A stretch of 64,000 nt of DNA. It comes from Streptomyces abyssalis (GTDB lineage: Bacteria > Actinomycetota > Actinomycetes > Streptomycetales > Streptomycetaceae). Within the stretch, counting starts at the first letter, position 1, and the number at the start of each line of letters is the position of its first letter. The stretch spans positions 360,466 to 424,465 of the forward strand of contig NZ_LJGT01000038.1 in the NCBI RefSeq assembly GCF_001751365.1, given 5' to 3'. A program made the position numbers and the translations under genes. Below are positions 35,041 through 44,236 of this stretch, piece by piece. The notes below the pieces were generated by a model. The model was given only the letters and a program-made list of their open reading frames with translations. It was not told the origin of the DNA and made no database searches.

Positions 35041-36623
35041 ACGGGCCGTACGAAGACTTCCCCGGCGGACGGGACGGCGGCACCGGAGGCGCCGGCGGCA
35101 CAGGAGGCACCGGGGACGGTGAGGGCGGCGCCCGGGGCGGCGCGCACCGCATACCACCGCCGCGGAGCCCCGCGGAGGACTCACCGTTCGAGCCGTACGA
35201 ACCGCGGTCTCAGGAACCAGAACCAGAACCGGAACCGCGGCCACGACCGGACGCGGCCGACGCACAGGAGGCGCAGGACGCACCCGAAGTGACGGAGCTG
35301 CCACGGCAGTTCGAGCTCCGCGAACCGCCGGCACCGCACCCCGGCACGGCCCCGGCGCCGCACGGTCCGTCCGGCCGGACCCCGCCCCGAGGGCAGCCGC
35401 TGCCCCAGGAGAAGGCCACGCACGGCGAGCAGGCCGGGCCCGAAGAGCAGCCCGCGTCCGGGGAACAGCCCCTGCCCGAAGGCCTGTCGGCCGGACAGCT
35501 CGACCACCGCGTGCTGAAGTCCCTGCTCGGAGCGTGGGCGCTCGCCGCCTGTTCCGCGGAGGAGACGGCCGCCGTCGAAGGCCATCTGAGCGAATGCGGC
35601 GCCTGTGCCGATGAGGCGCTGCGGCTGCGCGACGCCGTCGGGCTCCTGCATCCGGAGGACAGCCTCGACCTGGACCCGATGCTGCGCTCACAGGTGCTGG
35701 AGGGCTGCATGGTGCGGCGCGCGCCGCGCGTTCCGGTGCCCGAGTGGGCCGCCCCCTACGACGCGGAGGCCTCCCGGCTCGACGCCCTGCTGCGGGACAT
35801 GGCGGACGCCGAGTGGTTCGCACCCGTTCTGCTGCGCTGGTTCGACGGGCGGCAGCACGCGGAGCGTGAGACGACGGTCGCCGGGGTCATCGCTCATCTG
35901 CTCGCCGTCGACGGCCTGGTGGCCACCGCGCTGGGGCTGCCCGACCCGCTGGACGCCGCCGTCCCGGAGCGCGCCGCGCAGGGCGGCGGACCGTCCGGTC
36001 CCGCGCGGCGCACGGAGGAGTTCTGGAACGCCGACTGCGATGTGCTCCGCACGCCGAGTGCCCGCGGTCCGTGGCGGGAGCAGGGTCACGCCATGGTGCG
36101 TACGGCGTCGTTCGCCGGCAGCGGCGCCGCCGGACTCGACGTCCTCTACGGCGACTTCACTCTCCCCGTCCGTGACGCGCTCCTCGACCGGGCCTTCGAG
36201 TGCTGGATGCACGCGGAGGACATCGCCGACGCCATCCACTATCCGTACACGGCACCGCAGGGCAAGCACATGCACCGCATGGTCGACCTCGCGGCGCGGC
36301 TGCTGCCCGGGACGATCGCCTGGCGCCGCCGTACGGGCCTGGCGGGAGCACCGCAGCGGCTGACGACCGCGGGAGCCCCGGGGCGCGCGCTCCATCTGGA
36401 GGTGGAGGGCGACGGCGGGGGCGACTGGTACATCCCGCTGGACTCGCCCGCGGCGTCCGTTCGCCCGGACGACGCGGTGGCTCATGTGGCCCTGGACAGC
36501 TACGAGTTCTGCCAGCTCGTGGCCGGTCACGTGCCGCCGCTGGAGACCGCTGCGGGCCAGGACGGCGACCCGGAGGCCGTACGGGACGTCCTGTTCGCGG
36601 CGGCCTCGCTCTCCCGCATGTAG
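35037..36623 (+). CDS. Zinc-finger anti-sigma domain fused to mycothiol-dependent isomerase-like (MDMPI) domain
   Basis: 528 residues, GTG start overlapping the sigma gene by four bases. Residues 1-150 are acidic and Pro/Glu-rich. An HX3CX2C zinc-binding anti-sigma motif follows (His183, Cys187, Cys190). The rest is a DinB-like MDMPI module: His287 in GVIAHLL and Glu388-x3-His392 in FECWMHAED correspond to the His/Glu/His metal triad of mycothiol-dependent enzymes. The operon position and zinc finger mark it as the cognate anti-sigma factor; the C-terminal domain may sense mycothiol or a thiol-reactive electrophile. No membrane segment was seen. Confidence 0.88.
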   Translation: MNGPYEDFPGGRDGGTGGAGGTGGTGDGEGGARGGAHRIPPPRSPAEDSPFEPYEPRSQEPEPEPEPRPRPDAADAQEAQDAPEVTELPRQFELREPPAPHPGTAPAPHGPSGRTPPRGQPLPQEKATHGEQAGPEEQPASGEQPLPEGLSAGQLDHRVLKSLLGAWALAACSAEETAAVEGHLSECGACADEALRLRDAVGLLHPEDSLDLDPMLRSQVLEGCMVRRAPRVPVPEWAAPYDAEASRLDALLRDMADAEWFAPVLLRWFDGRQHAERETTVAGVIAHLLAVDGLVATALGLPDPLDAAVPERAAQGGGPSGPARRTEEFWNADCDVLRTPSARGPWREQGHAMVRTASFAGSGAAGLDVLYGDFTLPVRDALLDRAFECWMHAEDIADAIHYPYTAPQGKHMHRMVDLAARLLPGTIAWRRRTGLAGAPQRLTTAGAPGRALHLEVEGDGGGDWYIPLDSPAASVRPDDAVAHVALDSYEFCQLVAGHVPPLETAAGQDGDPEAVRDVLFAAASLSRM

Positions 36624-36671
36624 GGCACCCCCGACCAGCCCCGGCGGCGCGACGGGCGGACCGCCCGGCCG

Positions 36672-37658
36672 TCAGGCGAAGACGACGGTGCGGTGTCCGT
36701 TCAGCAGCACCCGGTGCTCGCTGTGCCACTTGACCGCCCGCGCGAGCGCCTGGCACTCGACGTCACGCCCCACGGCGACGAGCTGCTTCGGCGACGCCTC
36801 GTGGCCCACCCGCTCGACCTCCTGCTCGATGATCGGGCCCTCGTCGAGCTCCGCGGTCACATAGTGCGCCGTGGCACCGATCAGCTTGACGCCGCGGGCG
36901 TGCGCCTGGTGGTAGGGCCGTGCGCCCTTGAAGCTCGGCAGGAACGAGTGGTGGATGTTGATGATCCGGCCGGGCAGCTGCTTGCACAGGCTGTCGGAGA
37001 GGACCTGCATGTAGCGGGCCAGCACGACCAGTTCGACGTTCTCCTCCTCGATCAGGTGCAGCAGCCTCGCCTCGCTCTCCTGCTTGCTCTCCTCGCTCCC
37101 CTTCGTCACCGGGATGTGGTGGAAGGGGACGCCGTATGAGCCGGCCAGCCCCTCGAAGTCGGTGTGGTTGGAGACCACGGCGGCGATGTCGACCGGAAGG
37201 GCGCCGCTGCGGGAGCGGAAGAGCAGGTCGTTGAGGCAGTGGCCGAAGCGGCTGACCATCAGGACGACGCGCATGCGCTCCTCCGCCGGATGCACCTGCC
37301 AGTCCATGTGGAAGGAGTCGCCGACCGCCGAGAAGCTCGCACGCAGCTTGTCCACCGTCACGCCGGGGTCGGCGGAGAAGTGGACGCGCATGAAGAACAG
37401 GCCCGTGTCGTGGTCACCGAACTGCTGGCTGTCCTCGATGTTGCAGCCCGTCATGAAGAGATAGCTCGACACGGCGTGCACGATGCCCTGCTTGTCAGGA
37501 CAGGAGAGCGTGAGGACGTACTCCTCGCGGACTCCGCCGGAACGGGAGGACGTGGGGTGCTGTGCGGTGTCCCCGGAGGCGGTCCCGGAAGTGGCCCGGG
37601 AGGCGGTCCCGGAGGCGGTCCCGGAGGTGGTCCCGGCATCGGCGTGCGGCTGGCTCAT
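36672..37658 (-). CDS. purU: Formyltetrahydrofolate deformylase
   Basis: 328 residues. An ACT domain (about 45-130; VLTLSCPDKQGIVHAVSSYL) precedes the formyl-transferase-type domain with HHSFLPSFKGARPYHQA and the catalytic Asn/His/Asp set (GRIINIHHSFLPSF, ELDEGPIIEQ). It hydrolyses 10-formyl-THF to formate and THF, balancing one-carbon pools for purine synthesis. The first 45 residues are a Thr/Ser/Gly/Ala repeat encoded by tandem DNA repeats at 37560-37640; family members usually start just before the ACT domain. Confidence 0.93.
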   Translation of the reverse strand: MSQPHADAGTTSGTASGTASRATSGTASGDTAQHPTSSRSGGVREEYVLTLSCPDKQGIVHAVSSYLFMTGCNIEDSQQFGDHDTGLFFMRVHFSADPGVTVDKLRASFSAVGDSFHMDWQVHPAEERMRVVLMVSRFGHCLNDLLFRSRSGALPVDIAAVVSNHTDFEGLAGSYGVPFHHIPVTKGSEESKQESEARLLHLIEEENVELVVLARYMQVLSDSLCKQLPGRIINIHHSFLPSFKGARPYHQAHARGVKLIGATAHYVTAELDEGPIIEQEVERVGHEASPKQLVAVGRDVECQALARAVKWHSEHRVLLNGHRTVVFA

Positions 37659-37725
37659 GTGCCAAGCCTTGCACAGCCGGAGGGCCCCTCCCGACCGGTG
37701 TTCTTGAGGCGGAGTCCTGCGTTCC

Positions 37726-38253
37726 TCAGACGGAGTGCAGCATGATCGCCAGCACGTCGAGGGAGCGGGGCGCCTCGTCCGGGTCGTCGCCGTCGTTCGT
37801 GGCAAGCCGTACGTGTGCGTCGCGTGCCGCCCGTACCGCTTCGGACCAGCCGTGGTGCTCCATGTACGAGGCGACGGGGGCGTCGGCGCCGACCTGGTGC
37901 ATTATGCGCAGCACGCGCAGCACCGCGGTGTCGACGAGGGCGGCCTCCTGCGAGTCGCGGAAGATCGTGCCGACATACTTCTCGGCCGACCAGTTGTCCA
38001 GCCAGGTGTCCTCGACGAGGCGGTACACGGCGTCGGTGACGTCGCCGTAGCCGGGCCGGCCCGTCGCCCAGCAGTCCTGCTGGAAGGAAGGGTCGGAGAG
38101 CATGTGCAGCGCCGAGCGCACGTTGCTGCGCCAGCGCCACCAGGGCATGTCATGGACGGGCATGGGGTCCATGGTGGTGGACCGGGGGGTGCGACGGGAA
38201 GCCCTCGCCGAATCTCGCTCGGAGGAAGCCCGGGGCACGGAACGCTGCTGCAT
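37726..38253 (-). CDS. SCO4402-family conserved protein
   Basis: 175 residues, or about 148 if translation begins at the internal ATG at 38172. It contains a Trp/Arg-rich N-terminal core (MPWWRWRSNVRSALHML) and a helical remainder. It matches a conserved streptomycete family of unknown function placed next to purU in S. coelicolor from memory. No catalytic motif was recognised and no ribosome site decides the start. Confidence 0.75.
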   Translation of the reverse strand: MQQRSVPRASSERDSARASRRTPRSTTMDPMPVHDMPWWRWRSNVRSALHMLSDPSFQQDCWATGRPGYGDVTDAVYRLVEDTWLDNWSAEKYVGTIFRDSQEAALVDTAVLRVLRIMHQVGADAPVASYMEHHGWSEAVRAARDAHVRLATNDGDDPDEAPRSLDVLAIMLHSV

Positions 38254-38303
38254 GGTTCTCGACCATACGTTCCCCTGTGCGGACCTCTGACCGGGGCCCC
38301 GCG

Positions 38304-40100
38304 TCAGAGTTCGCCGACCTGCCGCTGCTGGAGCCCGTACTTCTTCGCCGTGGGATTCCAGAGCTTGGCCGCCTGCTTCTTGGCGGCCGTCGCCTCGCCG
38401 CTGGAGCGCGCGCCCAGGCCGGTGTGCGTGGTCGTACGCGCCTTGCCCTTGCGGCAGCCCTTCTTGCCGGCGGTCTGGTCGGCCCAGGTCGCGTAGTGGC
38501 TGTCGGCGGAGGCGGAGGACTTCCAGGCTCGGGTGAGGGAGGACTTCAGCTGGGCGTTGGCGGGGATGTCACCCGTCTCGACCTTGCCGAGGCGGGTGAC
38601 CAGGCTGTTGCGCTGCCCTGCCGCGGCCCGCAGATCACTGGCGGCCTGCTTGAGCTTCTTGCAGGACTTGATGTTCTCCACCGAACGGATCACCGTGGCG
38701 CGGCTGTTGTTGCTGTCCGCGAGAAGCTTGTCGAGCTCCTTGGCCTGCGCCTCGGCGGGGTCGGGCCCCTCGGACTTCTCACTCGCGGGTGCCGCGGAGG
38801 ACTTGCTCCCGGACTTCCGGTCGTCCTTGTCGCCGCCGCTCAGCGCGGCGCCCGCCACCATGCCCACACCGGCGACGACGGCGACGCCGACCCCGATCAG
38901 GATGCCGGGCGACATGCGGGAGATCGCGCTGCGCTCCGCGTTGCGGCGGGCGGCGCGGCCCTGCGGCGGCTCCCACTGGCCGTTCTGCGCGCCCTGGCCC
39001 GGAACCTGGCCGTGGGCCTGTCCGTAACCGGGACCCTGACCGTACGGACCGGACGGACCGGCGGGACCTGGCTGCCCTCCGGACTTGCCGAGGCCGCCGA
39101 CCCCTCCGCCGCGGCGCTGACGTGCGACCGCCCCGTCGAAGAGGGGAAGGCTCTGTGTCGCGCCCGGCTCACCGGAGCCGGGCGCGGCCCCCGGCTCGGA
39201 ACGGAAGAGGCTCTCGAACCCGGCCGGGGGCTGGGGCTGGGGCTGCTGGGCCGGGCCGCCGTGACCGCCCTGCCCGCCGGCGGGGGCCTCGGGCGGCAGC
39301 GGCGAACGGAGCTGTGCCGTCGACTCGGGGTCGGCGGCCGGCGGGCCGCCGGTCTGCGGGGGAAGCATCTGCGTCGCCTCGGCGTCGGCCACGGGCGGGG
39401 CCTGACCGGGCTGGTACTGACCGTGCTGGTACTCGCCGGGCAGGGGCGCTCCACCGGTAACCGGCGGTATGTACTGCGTGGCGTCGGCCGACGCGTCCGC
39501 GGCGGGAGCCGCCGAAGCGAACTGCTGGGCGGCGGGCGGCTGTTGGGCCGGCTGCGGCGACTGCGGCGGCAACTGCCCGTTCCCGTACCAGGCCTGGCCT
39601 GCCTGCGGTTGGGGCGTCTGCGGTGCGTGCGGCGCGTAGGGCGCGTACGGGCCCTCCCCTGGCTGCGCGGCAGGCAGAGGAGCGCCGGCGGCCGTCTCCG
39701 GCTGTACGGACGCAGGCGGCTGGCCCTGGGAGTGGGGAGCGGGCGGCGGCGTGGAATCGCCGCCGCCGAGTCTCCCGCCCCGATCGGCGCCCGCCTCCTC
39801 CGTGGTCCCCGGCAGCGAGTGCTGCTGAGGCGGCATGGCGGCGGGCGGCTGCTGCCCGGGCATGGCAGGCGGTGTCTGCGGCGGAGGAGGGAGCGGCGAA
39901 CCCGAGTGCTCCCCCGACGTCACGGCCGCCTGCGACTGAGGCCCCCAGGGCTCGCCCCAGGGCTGCCCCGCTGTCGGCTGCCGCTGGGCCTCGTCGACCT
40001 GACGCTGCTGTTCCGGGGTCCAGGGGTCGCCGTTCGCCGGCAGCACGACACCCTCGTAGAGGGGCTGGTCGCCCTGTCCACGTCCGCTGTGCGCTGTCAC
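38304..40100 (-). CDS. Membrane protein with long Pro/Gln-rich cytoplasmic N-terminus
   Basis: 598 residues. The GTG at 40100 has AGGAGT just upstream. Residues 1 to about 395 are Pro/Gln/Gly-rich and probably disordered, with four related short motifs: ATQYIPP, ATQMLPP, STAQLRSPLP and ATQSLPL. A single membrane helix (ISRMSPGILIGVGVAVVAGV region) is followed by an extracytoplasmic helical domain of about 170 residues with two Lys-flanked cysteines. The architecture, a disordered cytoplasmic arm with Thr-Gln motifs plus an external domain, suggests a phospho-Thr-regulated envelope protein. The function is unknown. Confidence 0.8.
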   Translation of the reverse strand: MTAHSGRGQGDQPLYEGVVLPANGDPWTPEQQRQVDEAQRQPTAGQPWGEPWGPQSQAAVTSGEHSGSPLPPPPQTPPAMPGQQPPAAMPPQQHSLPGTTEEAGADRGGRLGGGDSTPPPAPHSQGQPPASVQPETAAGAPLPAAQPGEGPYAPYAPHAPQTPQPQAGQAWYGNGQLPPQSPQPAQQPPAAQQFASAAPAADASADATQYIPPVTGGAPLPGEYQHGQYQPGQAPPVADAEATQMLPPQTGGPPAADPESTAQLRSPLPPEAPAGGQGGHGGPAQQPQPQPPAGFESLFRSEPGAAPGSGEPGATQSLPLFDGAVARQRRGGGVGGLGKSGGQPGPAGPSGPYGQGPGYGQAHGQVPGQGAQNGQWEPPQGRAARRNAERSAISRMSPGILIGVGVAVVAGVGMVAGAALSGGDKDDRKSGSKSSAAPASEKSEGPDPAEAQAKELDKLLADSNNSRATVIRSVENIKSCKKLKQAASDLRAAAGQRNSLVTRLGKVETGDIPANAQLKSSLTRAWKSSASADSHYATWADQTAGKKGCRKGKARTTTHTGLGARSSGEATAAKKQAAKLWNPTAKKYGLQQRQVGEL

Positions 40101-40239
40101 CGGGACTCCTCGATCGATCAACTGACTGCCGGAACCGTCGGGTCACGCTACCGGGTGGCCACGAGGAGCGACCACGCAGCTGATGGGGCGACACCAACCC
40201 TTCACCTCGGATATGGAGCAAACCCGAACAGAAACGCAC

Positions 40240-41628
40240 TTAGGCGGCCGCGGAGGCCTCCAGCCGCGCCGTGAACTCCCGCACGACCGGCTCCTTCACA
40301 AACGGCACAAGTCGCCGCCGGAAGTCCTGGAGGTACTCGGCGCCGCGGCCCGAGCGGAGAGTTGAGAGAAGTTCCATCCCGTTTGCACCGGTATGGCAAG
40401 CGTGTTCAAGCTCACGTTTCTCCAACTGGGCGGACGCCAGCAGGAACGTACCGATGGCCCGCCGCCGCACCCGGTCGGCGGGATGGCCCGCAAGTGACTC
40501 ACCTGCCAGTTCGGCGGCCTCCCGCGGCCGCCGCAGATCCCGGTGGCAGTGGGCCAACTCGTCGGCGAGATAGGCGCGTCCGAAATGTGAGATCCACACC
40601 GGGTCGTCGGACGGGTCTCCCGCCACCGCCCGTTCCATCGCCGACTGCGCCCTGCCCGCCGCCTCCAGGCACGCCCGTACGTCTCCCAGCAGCGCGTGCC
40701 CCCGCGCCTCGGCCACGCAGAACATCGCCTCGGTACGGGGAGTGGCGTGGCCCCGTGCCCCCTCCTGCGCCGCGCGCGCCAACTGGGCCGCCTCGCGCGG
40801 GTTTCCGAGCGACGCCGTCAGATGGCTCATGCTCGCCGCCAGTACGTATCCGCCGTATGCGCGGTCACCGGCGGCCTGCGCCAGACGCAGCGCCTGGATG
40901 AAGTGGCGCTGCGCCAGACCGGTCTGCCCGGTGTCGACGGCCATGTAGCCGGCGAGTTCGGTGAGCCGTGCCGCCGCGGCGAACAGGGCACGCCCCACCC
41001 CTTCCTTGTACGAGCCGACGAGCAGCCCGGAGACCACGCTGTTGAGGTAGTGCACGACGACGGGACGCACGTGCCCGCCGCCGAAGCGGTGGTCGAGCTG
41101 ACAGAGCGAGTTCGTGGTCGCCCGCACGGCCGCTACGTCGGACATGCCCACGCGCGGCCCGGCGCTCCGCGCGACCTGCCCGTCCGGCGTGGTGATCAGC
41201 CAGTCCCGGCTGGGCTCGACGAGCGCGGACGAGGCGACGGTCGAACCGCCGAAGAAACCCTGGCGTCCGACGTCGCTGCGCCACAGCTCGCACACCTGCT
41301 CTATGGCTCCGGCGACTGTCGGCGCGAAGTGCAGCCCGACGCCGGCGGCCTGGTTGCGGCCGTCGGCCATTCCGATCTCGTCGAGCGTGACCGTGCGCCC
41401 CAGTTTCCGGCCGAGCGCCTCGGAGATGACCGCGGGGGCCCGGCCCCGGGGCTGCTGGCCGCGCAGCCAGCGCGCGACGGACGTCTTGTCGTAGCGCAGA
41501 TCCAGTCCGTGCTCCACACCGCAGACGTTGACCCGCCTCGCGAGCCCCGCGTTGGAACAATTGGCTTCCTGGATGAGTGCCTGCAGCTTTTCGTTGGGCT
41601 GCCGAGCGACCAGAGGCCGGGCGGTCAT
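40240..41628 (-). CDS. NsdA-like TPR regulator
   Basis: 462 residues. The ATG at 41628 follows GAGGGGGAT. The N-terminus (LQALIQEANCSNAGLARRVN, then YDKTSVARWLRGQQPRGRAP) is a helix-turn-helix-like region, followed by TPR-type helical repeats through residue 440. This organisation matches the NsdA/NsdB group of streptomycete proteins, in which loss of the gene raises antibiotic production and sporulation. The exact paralogue cannot be decided from sequence reading alone. Confidence 0.8.
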   Translation of the reverse strand: MTARPLVARQPNEKLQALIQEANCSNAGLARRVNVCGVEHGLDLRYDKTSVARWLRGQQPRGRAPAVISEALGRKLGRTVTLDEIGMADGRNQAAGVGLHFAPTVAGAIEQVCELWRSDVGRQGFFGGSTVASSALVEPSRDWLITTPDGQVARSAGPRVGMSDVAAVRATTNSLCQLDHRFGGGHVRPVVVHYLNSVVSGLLVGSYKEGVGRALFAAAARLTELAGYMAVDTGQTGLAQRHFIQALRLAQAAGDRAYGGYVLAASMSHLTASLGNPREAAQLARAAQEGARGHATPRTEAMFCVAEARGHALLGDVRACLEAAGRAQSAMERAVAGDPSDDPVWISHFGRAYLADELAHCHRDLRRPREAAELAGESLAGHPADRVRRRAIGTFLLASAQLEKRELEHACHTGANGMELLSTLRSGRGAEYLQDFRRRLVPFVKEPVVREFTARLEASAAA

Positions 41629-41916
41629 GTATCCCCCTCAGGACGACATTGGATGACCACTGCCCAGGACATATGCCCGTGTCTCAGTCGACGCACCGTC
41701 TTCCGGACAGCGCACCGCAGTGTGGAACTACCCCTTACGCCCGGACACTTACGCGTGCGCCCCCCGCAGTGCCCCTGTGCGCCCTGCGGCTCCCGCCGCA
41801 ACCGGGCGCTTCTCCGGCCCCGGAGAAGCGCGGGGATACAGGGGAGGGCGACCACGACGGCGAGGGTCCGGCAGGGCGACCACGACCGGCAGACTCGTCC
41901 GCTCGGCCGGACACGG

Positions 41917-42834
41917 CTACCCGTCGGCGGGAAGCACCGCCTGGAGAAACGGTTCGACCACACGGCGCCAGTCGGTGGGCTGATCGAGATGCATGAGGTG
42001 ACCCGCATCCGGCACCTCCGCGTAGATCCCACGCGGCAGCACACGGACCATCTCCTGGGCCTCGGCGCGGCCGAGTTCGCCGTCGATGCCCCGTACGACG
42101 AGCGTCGGGCAGACCACGCGCGCCAGCTCGTCCCAGTGCGCGTCGTGCACCCACGTCTCGCGCACCTGCAGCATCTGCCGCCGGGAGAAGACCGGCCACC
42201 AGCCGTCGTCCTTCTCCGTCATCACCTCGGTGAAGAAGTCGCCCCTGGAAGCCTGCGGCCGCTCCAGCGCCGGATCCTCCTCGCCGAACCACCGGCGTAC
42301 GTCGGCGAGGGTGGCGAACGGCACCGGCCAGGACTTGAACCACTCCTCCCACTCCCGCTGGGACTGCTCCCCGAGCGCCGCCGCCTTCATGTCGCAGATG
42401 ATCAGGGCGTGTACGAGGTCGGGCCGCTTGGCGGCGAGCTGCCAGGCCGTCAGGGCGCCCATGGAGTGGCCGATGAGCGCCACCGGCGCCAGATCCAGCT
42501 GTTCGATCGCGGCCTCGGCGTCCGCGACGAACTCCTCGCGGTCGTAGGGGTCCCGGTCGTCGCCGGCGACGGGCTTCTCGCTGCGTCCGTGGCCCCGCTG
42601 ATCGAGGCCCACGGCCCGGTAGCGGCCCGAGAGCCAGCGCGCGGTGTCGGCCCAGTGCGCCGCACGGCCCATCAGACCGTGCAGCAGCAGCACGCTCTTC
42701 GACCGCGTTAACGGCTTGCTCTCCCGGGCCCCGGCGCCGGGCTCCGCTTCCGGGCCGCACTTGGGCACGTCGGAGAACTCCCATGCCGCGAGCCGGACTC
42801 CGTCCGAACCAGTCACGTCGAGCCGTCGCACCAT
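41917..42834 (-). CDS. Alpha/beta hydrolase
   Basis: 305 residues from ATG 42834, which has GGAG at the right distance; an ATG at 42852 and a GTG at 42873 also exist, but a TAGCGT -10-like element overlaps the latter. The fold is clear: oxyanion region LLLHGLMGRAAHW, DQRGHGRS, nucleophile elbow GHSMGA with Ser124, and the terminal His in PDAGHLMHLDQP. The substrate is unknown. A probable convergent or solitary gene. Confidence 0.9.
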   Translation of the reverse strand: MVRRLDVTGSDGVRLAAWEFSDVPKCGPEAEPGAGARESKPLTRSKSVLLLHGLMGRAAHWADTARWLSGRYRAVGLDQRGHGRSEKPVAGDDRDPYDREEFVADAEAAIEQLDLAPVALIGHSMGALTAWQLAAKRPDLVHALIICDMKAAALGEQSQREWEEWFKSWPVPFATLADVRRWFGEEDPALERPQASRGDFFTEVMTEKDDGWWPVFSRRQMLQVRETWVHDAHWDELARVVCPTLVVRGIDGELGRAEAQEMVRVLPRGIYAEVPDAGHLMHLDQPTDWRRVVEPFLQAVLPADG

Positions 42835-43540
42835 CCGCTCCGGCACCCCCATTCCTTCTGACCGCTCCCCCACGCTATCGAACTTCTATTCGAACGCGCC
42901 GCGGTCCAGTGGAAACCCCTACTTTCGAGTGACTGCGTTCAAGGGTTGATCGCCGGGGTCGTGGAAAGACAGCTACCGGGAGGAGGGCTGACCCTGAGAG
43001 CTCGGGGCTCTGGGTCGCCTCTAGGGGAAAAGGGGAGGCGGGGCCCCGGACGCCGAAGGCGCCGGGGCCCTTGTCATGGCGGGTGCCGCGGCGCTTGCCC
43101 GGCCGCAGGCCGGGGAGTGCGAGGCTTCCGGGACCGGCGGGCCGGACGCGACACCCGGGCCCGAAAAGCAGGGGTCTGCGAGGCGGTTCGGATCCGCGCG
43201 AGGACGGGTCCGGTCTGGGCGGCGTCCCGCCTCCCGCTCCGCCGGCCAGCTCGGCCCGCATAGCGCGATCCATCGACGGCTCCCCTCCGCCCGTACATGC
43301 GTAGCCACAGCGTCGCACGGCGCATGGCCGGGCACCCGGTTTACCGTAACTTTCGTACCGGCAGGCCTCTTTGGGAAGATGTTCCGCTTTCAGTCCGGGC
43401 GCACATGCCCGGCGCACACACCCTGACCTGCTGACGGGCCGTCAGGGATTGCGAAAGCCGCAGCCGCCGCTCGAACCGGCGTACACCGGAGACCCGGAAC
43501 CCCGCGAATCCGGATACGCCGGGAACCGACTACGCCGGGA
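42835..43540. other. 700-bp gap without a recognisable gene, hairpin at 43041-43070
   Basis: No ORF with a ribosome site and family match was found. A strong stem (GGGCCCCGG-CGCC against GGCG-CCGGGGCCC, 43041-43070, one bulged A) followed by TTGT looks like a plus-strand terminator for an unseen transcript. 43470-43530 has imperfect TACGCCGGGA-type repeats just after the dmdR1 stop. Upstream of the hydrolase, TCGAAC occurs twice near 42888-42899. Confidence 0.45.
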
Positions 43541-44236
43541 TCAGCGCCGCGCGACGAACACGTGCGAAGCGATGTCCGAATCCAGCTCGGCCGCCTCGCC
43601 GCTGCTGCCGATCTGCACACCGCCCGTCGCACCGGTGTGGACGCTCACGACCGCGCCAGGCTGCACGCCCGCACGCCGCAGCGTGTACATCAGCTGCGAG
43701 TCCATCTGGATCGGCTCGCCGATGCGGCGCACCACGACGGTCTTCGCGTCGCCGCCCGCCTCCAGATCCGTGAGGCTGACCATTCCCTCGTCGAGGAAGG
43801 ACTCGGTCTCCGCCTGCTCGCCCAGCTCCTCCAGGCCCGGGATGGGATTGCCGTACGGCGACTCCGTCGGGTGCCGGAGCAGCTCGAGGACGCGGCGCTC
43901 GACCGCCTCGCTCATCACGTGCTCCCAGCGGCACGCCTCCGCGTGCACCTGCTCCCATTCCAGGCCGATCACGTCGACCAGCAGGCACTCGGCCAGCCTG
44001 TGCTTGCGCATCACGCGGGTGGCGAGCCTGCGGCCCTCGTCGGTCAGCTCCAGATGCCGGTCCCCGGCCACCTTCACCAGGCCGTCCCGCTCCATGCGCG
44101 CCACGGTCTGACTCACCGTCGGCCCGCTCTGGTCGAGGCGCTCGGCGATACGGGCACGCATGGGGACGACGCCTTCTTCTTCGAGCTCCAGAATGGTGCG
44201 GAGATACATCTCCGTGGTGTCGATCAGTCCGGACAT
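43541..44236 (-). CDS. dmdR1: DtxR-family iron-dependent repressor DmdR1
   Basis: 231 residues, ATG 44236 after GAGGGG. The N-terminal winged helix (MYLRTILELEEEGVVPMRARIAERL, then SGPTVSQTVARMERDGLV) is followed by the metal-binding and dimerisation domain (WEHVMSEAVERRVLELL) and a C-terminal SH3-like domain (LMYTLRRAGVQPGAVVSV). In S. coelicolor DmdR1 represses siderophore genes with Fe2+ as co-repressor. The neighbour nagS supports synteny with SCO4394-SCO4393. No iron box was spotted in its own upstream region. Confidence 0.93.
   Translation of the reverse strand: MSGLIDTTEMYLRTILELEEEGVVPMRARIAERLDQSGPTVSQTVARMERDGLVKVAGDRHLELTDEGRRLATRVMRKHRLAECLLVDVIGLEWEQVHAEACRWEHVMSEAVERRVLELLRHPTESPYGNPIPGLEELGEQAETESFLDEGMVSLTDLEAGGDAKTVVVRRIGEPIQMDSQLMYTLRRAGVQPGAVVSVHTGATGGVQIGSSGEAAELDSDIASHVFVARR

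Noticed and set aside
38277..40274. Long plus-strand open frame opposite the Pro/Gln-rich membrane protein
   Set aside because: It is the antisense of a strongly biased GC-rich gene, has Leu/Arg/Gly-rich composition and no ribosome site. The same applies to long frames opposite fbiC (8160-9755), afsR (19803-21596) and the CoA ligase (56749-58623).
43081..43330. Possible small gene or tRNA in the gap before dmdR1
   Set aside because: No cloverleaf or T-loop consensus and no ribosome-site-plus-start combination with normal codon bias was found.
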